50,753 nt of DNA from NCBI RefSeq assembly GCF_016786325.1, contig NZ_JADWYU010000222.1:1-50753 (forward strand), written 5' to 3'. The first letter of the stretch is position 1, and the number at the start of each line of letters is the position of its first letter. The stretch is from Frankia nepalensis. Its GTDB lineage: Bacteria > Actinomycetota > Actinomycetes > Frankiales > Frankiaceae. Under the pieces are notes generated by a model, which saw only the letters and a list, made by a program, of their open reading frames with translations, was not told the DNA's origin and did not search any database. Shown piece by piece: positions 23,525 through 31,429 of the stretch. The position numbers and the translations under genes are program-made.

Positions 23525-23947
23525 CTAGTCAGTCCTCGGCCAGTCGGCGGCGCCGTCGAGGAGTGACGAAGGCGTCCGCCCGTCGACGCCCGTCGGCGCG
23601 GCGGCCCCGCCGGGGCCCGGATCGGCCACCACGGGGGCGTCCACGTGCGCGAACGCGGCCAACCGGACGAGTTCGTCGTCGCGGCGCGCCAGCTCCTCGT
23701 CCCGCCAGGCCAGCTCCCCGGCCAGCCGGTCGATCAGCGCGTCCACCTCCGCCATCCGGTAGCCACGGAAGGCCATGTTGAGCCGGATCCCGCCGACCTC
23801 GGCCGCGGTCACCGGGCCGCGCTCCGGCAGACCGGTCGGCGCGGCGTCCGGCGGAGCCGGGGCCATTCGGTCGAACCAGCCGACGGCAAGCGCCGCGACG
23901 ACGAACACCACCGCGGCGACAACAAGGACCTCGATGACGAGTACCAC
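23525..23947 (-). CDS. DivIVA-domain-like membrane-anchored protein
   Basis: Predicted 140-residue protein with an N-terminal membrane helix (VLVVAAVVFVVAALAVGW) followed by LNMAFRGYRMAEVDALIDRL and a short coiled coil (LAWRDEELARRDDELVRL). The GYR-x-x-EVD motif is the DivIVA N-terminal signature; Rv1209 is the syntenic homologue. A polar-growth or scaffold role is inferred. GTG 23947 is chosen; CACGAT lies 6 nt upstream as a weak leaderless -10. Confidence 0.8.
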   Translation of the reverse strand: MVLVIEVLVVAAVVFVVAALAVGWFDRMAPAPPDAAPTGLPERGPVTAAEVGGIRLNMAFRGYRMAEVDALIDRLAGELAWRDEELARRDDELVRLAAFAHVDAPVVADPGPGGAAAPTGVDGRTPSSLLDGAADWPRTD

Positions 23948-24061
23948 GTTCCGATCGTGCCATGCCGGCCCCGGCGCCGGGTCACCGCCGGTCTCCTGGA
24001 CGACACCGCGACCCGGACGGCACCACGGCCCAGACGACACCGGGAGCCGGCGAGACCCCGA

Positions 24062-24116
24062 CAGACGAGACCCGACCAGACGAGACCCGACCAGACGAGA
24101 CCCGACCAGACGAGAC
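24062..24116. repeat. 15-bp tandem repeat
   Basis: Three exact units of CAGACGAGACCCGAC (24062-24076, 24077-24091, 24092-24106) and a partial fourth lie between folP and the DivIVA-like gene, ending 6 bp from the folP stop. Confidence 0.95.
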
Positions 24117-24121
24117 AGCGA

Positions 24122-25063
24122 CTAGGCGAGGCCGCGACGAGCCACCGCGAGGTCGGCGGTGCCGCGGATGGCCTCGACCATGCGCAGCGCGCGGTGGGTC
24201 GCGGCCACCTGGTGGGCGCGGAAGACACGGGCCCCGAGCCAGGCACTGACGGCGGTCGCCGCGAGCGTGCCCTCCAGGCGTTCCTCGACGGGGGTGTCCA
24301 GGGCCTCGCCGACGAAGTCCTTGTTCGACATCGCCATCAGCACCGGCCACCCGGTGGCGACCAGCTCGCCGGTCCGCCTGGTGGCCTCCAGCGAGTGCCG
24401 GCTGTTCTTGCCGAAGTCGTGCCCCGGATCGATGATCACCGCATCCGGGCGTACCCCGAGGGCGACGGCCCGCTCGGCGAGCGCGCTCGTGGTGGCGACG
24501 ATGTCGGCGACGACGTCCGGGTAGCTCATCCGGTGCGGCCGGGTCCGCGGCGGCAGGTGGCCGGCGTGGGTGCAGACCAGCCCGGCCCCGCTGGCGGCGG
24601 CGACCTCGGCGAGCTCCGGATCAACGCCGCCCCAGGCGTCGTTGAGCAGGTCGGCCCCCTCGCTCGCCACGACCCGGCCGACCTCGGCCCGGTAGGTGTC
24701 GACGCTGATCACCGCGTCCGGGTGAGCGGCGCGGACCCTGGCGACGAACCCGCCGATCCGGCGCAGCTCCTCGGCCGCGCTCACCTCGCCGCCGGGAGCG
24801 GCCTTCACGCCGCCGATGTCGATGATCCCGGCGCCCTCCGCGAGGGCCCGCTCCACGGCGGCGAGTGCCTCCGCCTCGCCGTAGGTCGCGCCCTTGTCGA
24901 AGAACGAGTCCGGCGTCCGGTTCACGATCGCCATGACCACCGGCTCGGTCGGCCCGAACACGCGCGTTCCCAGCCGCAGCGGCCCCTGCCGCGCGCCGTC
25001 GCCAGGCGGGGCCCCGGCGGTCGGCTCGAGCGGGCTCCCGGACACGGCGAGGTCACGATGCAC
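24122..25063 (-). CDS. folP: Dihydropteroate synthase-family protein, FolP2 type
   Basis: Predicted 313-residue TIM-barrel pterin-binding protein. Recognisable parts are MAIVNRTPDSFFDKGATY, IIDIGGVKAAPG, ISVDTYRAEVG, LNDAWGG and IIDPGHDFGK. The loop that reads SRK in classical DHPS is SNKDFVGE here, keeping the Lys but not the Arg. This and the position near LOG genes match M. tuberculosis FolP2 (Rv1207), reported not to have DHPS activity, so folate synthesis should not be assumed. GTG 25063 is the start, with GGAGG a few bases upstream and CAGGCT at leaderless distance. In M. tuberculosis gpgS follows; here it is missing. Confidence 0.85.
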   Translation of the reverse strand: MHRDLAVSGSPLEPTAGAPPGDGARQGPLRLGTRVFGPTEPVVMAIVNRTPDSFFDKGATYGEAEALAAVERALAEGAGIIDIGGVKAAPGGEVSAAEELRRIGGFVARVRAAHPDAVISVDTYRAEVGRVVASEGADLLNDAWGGVDPELAEVAAASGAGLVCTHAGHLPPRTRPHRMSYPDVVADIVATTSALAERAVALGVRPDAVIIDPGHDFGKNSRHSLEATRRTGELVATGWPVLMAMSNKDFVGEALDTPVEERLEGTLAATAVSAWLGARVFRAHQVAATHRALRMVEAIRGTADLAVARRGLA

Positions 25064-25138
25064 GCCTCCGAGCCTGCCAGAGCCGGCCGCGGTCCGGTCG
25101 CGCCAGCCACGTCGGCGGCCGGCCCCCGGCCGCGGTCC

Positions 25139-25741
25139 TTAGTCGATCGGTGGCGCGGCCGCCTCGACCGCCTCCTCGGGGCTGGGATGAGCGGGCGGCC
25201 CGGCCACGGCGGCCTCCAGGAAGTCGATGGCCTCGGCCGGGGTGGTCGCCCAGCGCAGCAGGGCCCGGGCGTCGGGGCGGACGAAGCCCTGGTCGACCAG
25301 CCCGTCGACGAGCGTGTGCAGGTGGGCGAACACCCCGTCCGGGTCGCACACCACGATCGGCTTGGCGTGCATGCCGAGCATCGCGGCCACCCAGACCTCG
25401 AACAGCTCCTCGAGCGTGCCCAGGCCACCGGGCAGCGCGAGGAACGCGTCCGCCCGGCTGTCCATGATCGCTTTGCGTTCCCGCATGGTCTCCGTGATGA
25501 TCAGCTCGTCGGCGTCGGTGTCCGTGACCTCCAGCTCGATCAGCTTGCGCGGGATGACACCGAGGGTGTGCGCGCCGCCGGCCCGCGCCGCCCGCGCCAC
25601 CGCGCCCATGCAGGAGATCGAGCCACCGCCGGACACCAGCGTGTGCCCTCGTTCGGCCAGCAGGGCGCCCACCTGGCCGGCCAGCAGCACATAGGCCGGG
25701 TCGATCCGCTCCGACGACGAGCAGTAGACGCACACTCTCAT
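25139..25741 (-). CDS. LOG-family protein (cytokinin riboside 5'-monophosphate phosphoribohydrolase-like)
   Basis: Predicted 200-residue Rossmann-like protein. It starts MRVCVYCSSSERIDPAYV and has LVSGGGSISCMGAVARAA and the LOG signature LPGGLGTLEELFEVW. LOG enzymes release the free base from N6-modified adenosine monophosphates; bacterial substrates are often unknown. Homologous to Rv1205. ATG 25741 lies 7 nt after GACGCT, a weak leaderless -10. A longer paralogue lies 91 bp upstream on the same strand. Confidence 0.85.
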   Translation of the reverse strand: MRVCVYCSSSERIDPAYVLLAGQVGALLAERGHTLVSGGGSISCMGAVARAARAGGAHTLGVIPRKLIELEVTDTDADELIITETMRERKAIMDSRADAFLALPGGLGTLEELFEVWVAAMLGMHAKPIVVCDPDGVFAHLHTLVDGLVDQGFVRPDARALLRWATTPAEAIDFLEAAVAGPPAHPSPEEAVEAAAPPID

Positions 25742-25832
25742 GGGGCAGAGCGTCCCATCGGGTCCCGCGCGCCCCTGGGGCGCATCGTCTCGGCCGGCCC
25801 GCTGGGAAGGCGCCCAGGGCACGGGCGCGTCA

Positions 25833-26747
25833 TCAGGCCGACGGCCCGGTCGCCGGAGGCCGCACCGGTACGGTGCCCTCGACCACCAGCCGGACCGCCT
25901 CGTCGACGTCGTCGGTCAGCGAGAACAGGTCCAGGTCGGACTCCTTGATCCGGCCGGTCCCGGCGACCGACGAGCGAAGCCAGTCGACCAGGCCGCGCCA
26001 GTACTCGGTGCCCATCAGCACCACGGGGAACCTGGTGACCTTGGTGGTCTGCACCAGGGTCAGCGCCTCGAACAGCTCGTCGAGCGTGCCGAAGCCGCCC
26101 GGCAGGATCACGAACGCCTCCGCGTACTTCACGAACATCGTCTTGCGGACGAAGAAGTACCGGAAGCTCACCCCGAGGTCGACCCAGTCGTTGAGCCGCT
26201 GCTCGAAGGGCAGCTCGATGCCGAGCCCGACCGACAGCCCGCCGGCCTCCTGGGCGCCACGGTTGGCCGCCTCCATCGCGCCCGGCCCGCCCCCGGTGAT
26301 CACCGCGAAGCCGGCCTCGGCCAGCCCGGCGCCGAGGCGACGGCCGACCGTGTAGTCCGGATGGTCGCTCGGCACCCGGGCGGAACCGAACACCGTCACG
26401 GCCCGGGGCAGGTCGGCGAGCAGGCCGAACCCCTCGACGAACTCGCTCTGGATGCGCAGCACCCGCCACGGGTCGGAGTGGATGAACTCGCCGGAGTCCC
26501 CGTTGGCCAGCAGCCGCTGGTCGTGGGTGGAGTGCTTGATCTGGCCGCGACGGGCGATCTGCGGCCCGCGGCGCTGCTCGGGCGGCGCGGCCACGCCGCG
26601 GGAACGGGCCGGCTCATGGTCGCCGACGGGGCCGTCCGCGGGTACCGGGGCTCCGAGCTCGTCGACCGCCTCGGCCGCGGCCGCCGCGAGACCGTCCGCC
26701 GCGAGCTGGGCCGGCTGGGCGGGCTCACCAGGTTTGAAGGCTGTCAC
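25833..26747 (-). CDS. TIGR00730 LOG-family protein, long form
   Basis: Predicted 304-residue paralogue of the next gene. The LOG core is FGSARVPSDHPDYTVGRRLG, ITGGGPGAMEAANRGA and LPGGFGTLDELFEALTL. It differs by an ~85-residue N-terminal extension including HSTHDQRLLANGDSGEFIH, which is typical of this longer LOG group. GTG 26747 is set by TATGGT 6 nt upstream. The first 50 residues are Ala-rich and probably disordered. It probably starts a transcript running into the second LOG gene and folP. Confidence 0.85.
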   Translation of the reverse strand: MTAFKPGEPAQPAQLAADGLAAAAAEAVDELGAPVPADGPVGDHEPARSRGVAAPPEQRRGPQIARRGQIKHSTHDQRLLANGDSGEFIHSDPWRVLRIQSEFVEGFGLLADLPRAVTVFGSARVPSDHPDYTVGRRLGAGLAEAGFAVITGGGPGAMEAANRGAQEAGGLSVGLGIELPFEQRLNDWVDLGVSFRYFFVRKTMFVKYAEAFVILPGGFGTLDELFEALTLVQTTKVTRFPVVLMGTEYWRGLVDWLRSSVAGTGRIKESDLDLFSLTDDVDEAVRLVVEGTVPVRPPATGPSA

Positions 26748-26753
26748 CACGGC

Positions 26754-26759
26754 ACCATA
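26754..26759 (-). promoter_or_regulatory. Leaderless -10 element of the long LOG gene
   Basis: TATGGT on the minus strand lies 6 nt before GTG 26747. Confidence 0.55.
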
Positions 26760-26961
26760 GGCCACCTGGCGACGGGCGCGGCAGGCCGACCAGACGGGCG
26801 CGCTGCGGGCACCGACCGGCCGGCGCCGGCGGTATCCACCGCGTGACCGCCCACCGCCGATCCGCCCGCTTTGCCACTGTCGCCGCCGGGGGACGCGCCG
26901 CGGGCGGGAGCCTTCCATGACCCGTCCCACACCGGCGCCCGGCGCGCGCCCGCGACCCCCG

Positions 26962-28032
26962 TCAGGCCACCCGCGTGAGGTAGGCGCGCAGCACGTGGGC
27001 GGCTTCGTCCACCAAAGGCAGCTCGACGTACTCGTCCCGGGTGTGCGCCAGGTTCGGGTCGCCCGGGCCGTAGTTGACCCCCGGAATGCCGAGCTGGGCG
27101 AACCGGGCCACATCCGTCCAGCCGTACTTCGCGCGCGGGACGCGGCCGGTGGCCGCGACGAACTCGGCGGCGGCCGGCCTGGCGAGGCCAGGCAGCGCGC
27201 CGCCGGCGCTGTCCGTCACCGCCACCTCGTAGCCGGCGAGCACCTCGCGGACATGGTCGAGGGCGCCGGCCTCGTCCCGGTCCGGGGCGAACCGGAAGTT
27301 CACGGTCACCTCGCACCGGTCCGGGATGACGTTGCCCGCGACCCCGCCGGCGATGCGGACGGCCGAGAGGCCCTCGCGGTACTCGCAGCCGTCGATGACG
27401 ACCCGGCGAGGCCGGTAGGCCCCGAGCCGGGTCAGCAGGTCGCCCGCGCGGTGGATCGCGTTGTCCCCGAGCCAGGAACGGGCCGAGTGGGCGCGCCGGC
27501 CGGGCAGCGTCGCGACCACCCGCAGGGTGCCCTGGCAGCCGGCCTCGATCTCGCCGGAGGTCGGCTCCATGAGGATCGCCAGGTCGCCGTCCAGCCAGTC
27601 GCGGTGACGGGCGGCCAGCCGGCGCAGCCCGTTGCGGGCCGCCTCGACCTCCTCGTTGTCGTAGAACACGAACGTCAGGTCGTGCGCCAGACCGGCCGGT
27701 GGCATGGTCGCGGCCAGGTGGAGCATGACCGCGACGCCGGCCTTCATGTCCGAGGTGCCGCAGCCGTAGAGCCGGTCACCGTCACGCCGCGCGGGCAGGT
27801 TGTCGGCGATCGGGACCGTGTCCAGATGGCCGGCGAGCACGACCCGGGAGGGCCGGCCGAGCTGGGTGCGCGCCACCACCGCGTCGCCGTCCCGGTCGAC
27901 GGTCAGGCCAGCCACGCCGCCCAGCGCCTTCTCGACCGCGTCGGTGAGCGGCCCCTCGGTGCCGCTCACCGACGCGACGTCCACCAGCGCCCTGGTCAGC
28001 TCCCCGGCCGGCGCCGCGATATCCAGCTCCAT
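26962..28032 (-). CDS. dapE: Succinyl-diaminopimelate desuccinylase
   Basis: Predicted 356-residue M20-family dizinc hydrolase that yields LL-diaminopimelate for lysine and peptidoglycan. Metal-site motifs are [34 protein letters not shown] and [15 protein letters not shown], with the lid domain around [14 protein letters not shown]. It ends near [17 protein letters not shown], the last metal histidine. ATG 28032 lies 6 nt after TAGGGT. It is 30 bp downstream of dapD on the same strand, forming the syntenic pair of Rv1201c-Rv1202. Confidence 0.92.
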   Translation of the reverse strand: MELDIAAPAGELTRALVDVASVSGTEGPLTDAVEKALGGVAGLTVDRDGDAVVARTQLGRPSRVVLAGHLDTVPIADNLPARRDGDRLYGCGTSDMKAGVAVMLHLAATMPPAGLAHDLTFVFYDNEEVEAARNGLRRLAARHRDWLDGDLAILMEPTSGEIEAGCQGTLRVVATLPGRRAHSARSWLGDNAIHRAGDLLTRLGAYRPRRVVIDGCEYREGLSAVRIAGGVAGNVIPDRCEVTVNFRFAPDRDEAGALDHVREVLAGYEVAVTDSAGGALPGLARPAAAEFVAATGRVPRAKYGWTDVARFAQLGIPGVNYGPGDPNLAHTRDEYVELPLVDEAAHVLRAYLTRVA

Positions 28033-28038
28033 GCCCGC

Positions 28039-28044
28039 ACCCTA
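28039..28044 (-). promoter_or_regulatory. Leaderless -10 element of dapE
   Basis: TAGGGT on the minus strand lies 6 nt before ATG 28032 and occupies the short dapD-dapE gap. Confidence 0.6.
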
Positions 28045-28062
28045 CGGCGAGGCCGCCCGGCG

Positions 28063-28905
28063 CTAGGCCGAGACGCCGTGCTCGCGCAGAACGTCGTTGA
28101 GGGCCAGCTTGTCGTGGATCTCGCCCTCGGCGAGGACGCGGAGCACGAGGATGCAGGGCATGGCGAACTCGCCGCCGGGGAAGCTCTTGATCTTGCTCGA
28201 CCCGACGGCGACGGCCCGCTCCGGGATCTCGCCGCGCGCGTACTCCTCGCCGGTGTTCGCGTCGAACACGTGCGTCGAGGAGGTCAGGATCGCGCCGGCG
28301 CCGAGCTTCGCCCCGCGGCGCACTCGGGCGCCCTCGACGACCATGCACCGGCTGCCGATGAACGCGTCGTCCTCGACGACGACCGGCACCGCGTTCGGCG
28401 GCTCGAGCACGCCGCCGAGGCCGACGCCGCCGGACAGGTGGACGTTCCTGCCGACCTGCGCGCACGAGCCGACGGTGGCCCAGGTGTCGACGAGGGTGCC
28501 GGCGTCGACGTAGCCGCCGATGTTGGTGTAGCTCGGCATCAGCACGGCGCCAGGGGCAATGTGCGCGCCCCAGCGGACGATCGCGCCGGGAACCACCCGG
28601 ACACCGTCGAAGCGGGTCTTGAGCGGCATGCGGTCGTGGTACTGGAAGCCCCCGGCCGCGGACTCGACCATCGGCAGGACCTTGAACGACAGCAGGATCG
28701 CCCGCTTGGCGCGCTCGTCGACGACGACCGAGCCGTCGGCGGCGACCTGGGCCACCCGGGCCTCGCCCGCGTCGATGGCGTCGACGGCCGCGACCACGGC
28801 CTTGCGGGCGTCGGCGTCGTCCGGGGTGATGTCCGCCCGGCGCTCCCACAGCTCGTCGATGCCTGGGTCGAGCGGGGACACGAAGGATGAAGACGAGGTG
28901 CTCAC
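28063..28905 (-). CDS. dapD: Tetrahydrodipicolinate N-succinyltransferase, E. coli-type
   Basis: Predicted 280-residue acyltransferase with a left-handed beta-helix, succinylating tetrahydrodipicolinate in the lysine/DAP pathway. The N-terminal helical domain (IDELWERRADITPDDADA) precedes hexapeptide repeats containing MPSYTNIGGYVDAGTLVDT, WATVGSCAQVGRNVHLSGG and GVLEPPNAVPVVVEDDAF. These segments closely follow E. coli DapD, not the ~317-residue mycobacterial class. GTG 28905 is set by TAGGGT 7 nt upstream; no Shine-Dalgarno. Neighbour of dapE. Confidence 0.92.
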   Translation of the reverse strand: MSTSSSSFVSPLDPGIDELWERRADITPDDADARKAVVAAVDAIDAGEARVAQVAADGSVVVDERAKRAILLSFKVLPMVESAAGGFQYHDRMPLKTRFDGVRVVPGAIVRWGAHIAPGAVLMPSYTNIGGYVDAGTLVDTWATVGSCAQVGRNVHLSGGVGLGGVLEPPNAVPVVVEDDAFIGSRCMVVEGARVRRGAKLGAGAILTSSTHVFDANTGEEYARGEIPERAVAVGSSKIKSFPGGEFAMPCILVLRVLAEGEIHDKLALNDVLREHGVSA

Positions 28906-28912
28906 CCGCCCG

Positions 28913-28918
28913 ACCCTA
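28913..28918 (-). promoter_or_regulatory. Leaderless -10 element of dapD
   Basis: TAGGGT on the minus strand lies 7 nt before GTG 28905. Confidence 0.6.
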
Positions 28919-29028
28919 GCTGTCCGGCCACCCGTCGTGGCGGCCCGCCCGGGCCGGCCCGGGCACGCCACGAGCTGCGCGATCATCGCTTCGACCGCGC
29001 AGCTCCGTCGGCGGCCACCCGCCGGGGA

Positions 29029-30591
29029 TCAGCGGATGTCGGGGGGTGGCTCCGCCGGCCAGCCCGCCTCGGCGGCCGGGGCCGCCCCGTAGGTGTCGGC
29101 GAGCCCGGCGATGTTGTCGAACACCGGAGGGCCCTGCCCGCGCTGGCCGGCGCGGCGGCCGGCCTCCTGCGCGGACGGGTGGCCGGGGCCGGCCCCGTGT
29201 GGGGTGTGGCCCTGCGCCGACGGCGCGGAACCCGCTCCCATCCACGGCCCGCCCTGGGCATGACCGTGACCCGGCTGGCCGGGATGGTCGTACCCCGGCT
29301 GGCCGCCCGTCCTGGGCACGCCAGGGCCATACCCGGGCGGCTGCCCGCCCGGCCCGGGACCGCCGTAGGCCACGGGCGGGTCGGGCCGCTGGCCGGCCGT
29401 CGGCGCCTGGCCGGCGGCCGGGACGGGATACCCGCCCGTACGCGGCCCGGACGGACCCGGCGGCGGCAGCATGGCCATCCGCTCCGGCACCGTCGCCACC
29501 TGCGCGTCCGGCGCGGTGAGCGCGACCCGGACATGCTGACGGCCGGCCTCGCCGTAGAACGCGCCGGGCGCGACCAGCACGCCGACGCTGGCGAGGGCAT
29601 CCACGGTCGCCCACGAGTCCTCGCCGCGGGTGGCCCACAGGTACAGGCCGGCCTCGCTGTTCTCGATCGTGAACCCGGCGACGGCCAGCGCCGCGGCCAG
29701 GACCGCGCGCCGGTTGGCGTAGCGCGCGCGCTGGTCGGCGACGTGCATGTCGTCGGCCAGCGCGGCCGTCATCGCCGCCTGAACCGGCCCCGGGATCATG
29801 AGCCCGGAGTGCTTGCGCAGTTCCAGCAGCTCACGGACGAGCGCCGGGTCCCCGGTGACGAACCCGGCCCGGTAGCCGGCAAGGTTCGAACGCTTCGACA
29901 GCGAGTGCACCGCGAGCAGGCCCTCGTGCGAGCCGCCGCAGACGTCCGGGTGCAGCACCGAGACCGCCCGGGCCTCCCAGCCCAGCTCGATGTAGCACTC
30001 GTCGCTCGCGACGATCACGCCGCGCTCGCGCGCCCAGCCGACGACCGCGCGCATCTCGTCGACGGTCAGGCAACGGCCGGTCGGGTTGGACGGCGAGTTG
30101 AGCCAGACCAGCCCCACACCGTCCGCCGGCCCGTAGACCGGCTCGCAGTGGGCGAGCAGCGCGCCGACCTCGTACGTCGGGTACGCCGGCGTCGGCACCC
30201 AGACCCGGCCGCCCGGCCCCAGCCCGAGCTGGCTGGGGAGGTGGGCGACCAGTTCCTTGGTACCGATCACCGGCAGCACCGCCGACGGGTCGACGAGCAC
30301 GCCGAGCCGGCGGGCGAGCCAGCCGGCCGCCGCGTCCCGCAGCTCCGGCGTGCCCCACGTCAGCGGGTAGCCGGGCGAGTCGGCCGCGGCGGCCAGCGCG
30401 TGCTGAACCACCGCCGGTACCGGGTCGACCGGCGTTCCCACGGACAGGTCGACCAGACCGTACGGATGCTGGGCGGCCTTCTCCTTGTACTGGGCAAGGA
30501 GATCCCACGGGAAGTCGGGCAGCCGGACCCTGGCCCGCCCGCTCGCCAGCCGGGAGGATGTCGGCGCCCCCGTGGGGCCGCTCAGCGCCAC
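29029..30591 (-). CDS. dapC: Succinyldiaminopimelate transaminase with disordered C-terminal tail
   Basis: Predicted 520-residue PLP aminotransferase of class I/II. The catalytic domain (~residues 20-375) includes DLSVGTPVDP, VWLNSPSNPTGRCL, SDECYIELGW and the PLP-lysine segment HSLSKRSNLAGYRAGF. About 145 further residues form a Pro/Gly/His-rich tail (GYDHPGQPGHGHAQGG and similar) not expected in DapC (Rv1178). The function links dapD and dapE across 1 kb on the same strand. GTG 30591 follows GACGGAG. fdxA lies 79 bp upstream, as in M. tuberculosis. Confidence 0.88.
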   Translation of the reverse strand: MALSGPTGAPTSSRLASGRARVRLPDFPWDLLAQYKEKAAQHPYGLVDLSVGTPVDPVPAVVQHALAAAADSPGYPLTWGTPELRDAAAGWLARRLGVLVDPSAVLPVIGTKELVAHLPSQLGLGPGGRVWVPTPAYPTYEVGALLAHCEPVYGPADGVGLVWLNSPSNPTGRCLTVDEMRAVVGWARERGVIVASDECYIELGWEARAVSVLHPDVCGGSHEGLLAVHSLSKRSNLAGYRAGFVTGDPALVRELLELRKHSGLMIPGPVQAAMTAALADDMHVADQRARYANRRAVLAAALAVAGFTIENSEAGLYLWATRGEDSWATVDALASVGVLVAPGAFYGEAGRQHVRVALTAPDAQVATVPERMAMLPPPGPSGPRTGGYPVPAAGQAPTAGQRPDPPVAYGGPGPGGQPPGYGPGVPRTGGQPGYDHPGQPGHGHAQGGPWMGAGSAPSAQGHTPHGAGPGHPSAQEAGRRAGQRGQGPPVFDNIAGLADTYGAAPAAEAGWPAEPPPDIR

Positions 30592-30606
30592 CGCTTCGCT
30601 CCGTCC

Positions 30607-30661
30607 GCAACGAACTCCTGCCCCGTCCTCGCTCCGCTCAGACGTGACCTACGTTCGTTGC
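30607..30661. repeat. Inverted repeat between fdxA and dapC
   Basis: GCAACGAAC at 30607-30615 is the exact reverse complement of 30653-30661, with a 37-nt spacer. It may be a weak fdxA terminator or a regulatory site for dapC. Confidence 0.5.
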
Positions 30662-30670
30662 CTCCTGCGC

Positions 30671-30994
30671 TCAGTGCTCACCCTGCGGCGCCAGCGCGGC
30701 GACGGCCGGCGGGTCGAAGTCGAGGGCACCGACCTTGGACGCGCCACCAGGCGAGCCGAGCTCCTCGAAGAAGCCCGCGTTCGTCTCGGTGTACGACTTC
30801 CACTGATCGGGCACATCGTCCTCGTAGTAGATGGCTTCAACCGGGCAGACCGGCTCACACGCACCGCAGTCGACGCACTCGTCAGGCTGGATGTAGAGCA
30901 TCCGTCCGCCTTCGTAGATGCAGTCGACCGGGCACTCTTCGATGCAAGCCCTGTCCTTGACATCGACACAGGGCTCAGCGATGACGTAGGTCAC
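30671..30994 (-). CDS. fdxA: 7Fe ferredoxin
   Basis: Predicted 107-residue electron carrier with one [3Fe-4S] and one [4Fe-4S] cluster. The first motif is [20 protein letters not shown], with the wide Cys-x7-Cys-x3-Cys spacing typical of 7Fe ferredoxins; the second is [20 protein letters not shown]. The C-terminal part ([20 protein letters not shown]) is also typical of the actinobacterial family. GTG 30994 has GAGGAGGAAC upstream. It lies ahead of dapC on the same strand and diverges from the SH3-like gene. Confidence 0.95.
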   Translation of the reverse strand: MTYVIAEPCVDVKDRACIEECPVDCIYEGGRMLYIQPDECVDCGACEPVCPVEAIYYEDDVPDQWKSYTETNAGFFEELGSPGGASKVGALDFDPPAVAALAPQGEH

Positions 30995-31081
30995 CGGATG
31001 TTCCTCCTCGGCTCACGGGCGACTGATTCCTTAGTATCGACCTCGACCGTTCCGTGTCGACAGCAAGGGCGTTCGCTGGTC

Positions 31082-31429
31082 GTGTATGTCGTCCGCATCA
31101 CTCGGGCCGACATCGGCGCGCGGGTCGTGATCCGGCGCCGCATCGCGGGGCCGGTGCCGCTGACGGACGTTATCGGAACCCTGACGTCGTGGACAGCGGG
31201 GGTCCTGAGCGTGACGGACGCGGAGGGCCAGGTCATCACCGTTCCGGAGAGCGACCTCGTCGCGGCCAAGGTCGTCCCGCCACCCCCCGCGCGGCGGCCC
31301 AGGACCGCTGGGTTGGTGGAGCCGAACCAGCAGGTCGGGGACCCGGCGCGGGACCGTGACCGGGGCACCGAGGGCTCGGGACCCGAGGGCTCAGGACCCG
31401 AGGGCCCGGGAGCGGAGGTCCGCCGATGA
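31082..31429 (+). CDS. SH3-like domain protein (Rv0428c N-terminal type)
   Basis: Predicted 115-residue protein. Residues ~5-75 resemble the SH3-like beta-barrel found in front of the acetyltransferase domain of Rv0428c: GARVVIRRRIAGPVPLTDVI, GVLSVTDAEGQVITVPESDL and AAKVVPPPP. Here no acetyltransferase follows, so the domain stands alone, ending in a Gly/Pro/Glu repeat (EGSGPEGSGPEGPG). GTG 31082 is the only good start in frame, with AAGG 14 nt upstream. Its TGA overlaps the next ATG. The assignment is from memory. Confidence 0.6.
   Translation: MYVVRITRADIGARVVIRRRIAGPVPLTDVIGTLTSWTAGVLSVTDAEGQVITVPESDLVAAKVVPPPPARRPRTAGLVEPNQQVGDPARDRDRGTEGSGPEGSGPEGPGAEVRR

Noticed and set aside
23645-25948. 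767-codon plus-strand frame
   Set aside because: It spans the DivIVA-like gene, folP and both strands' starts in antisense; composition is Arg/Gly/Pro-rich without any domain.
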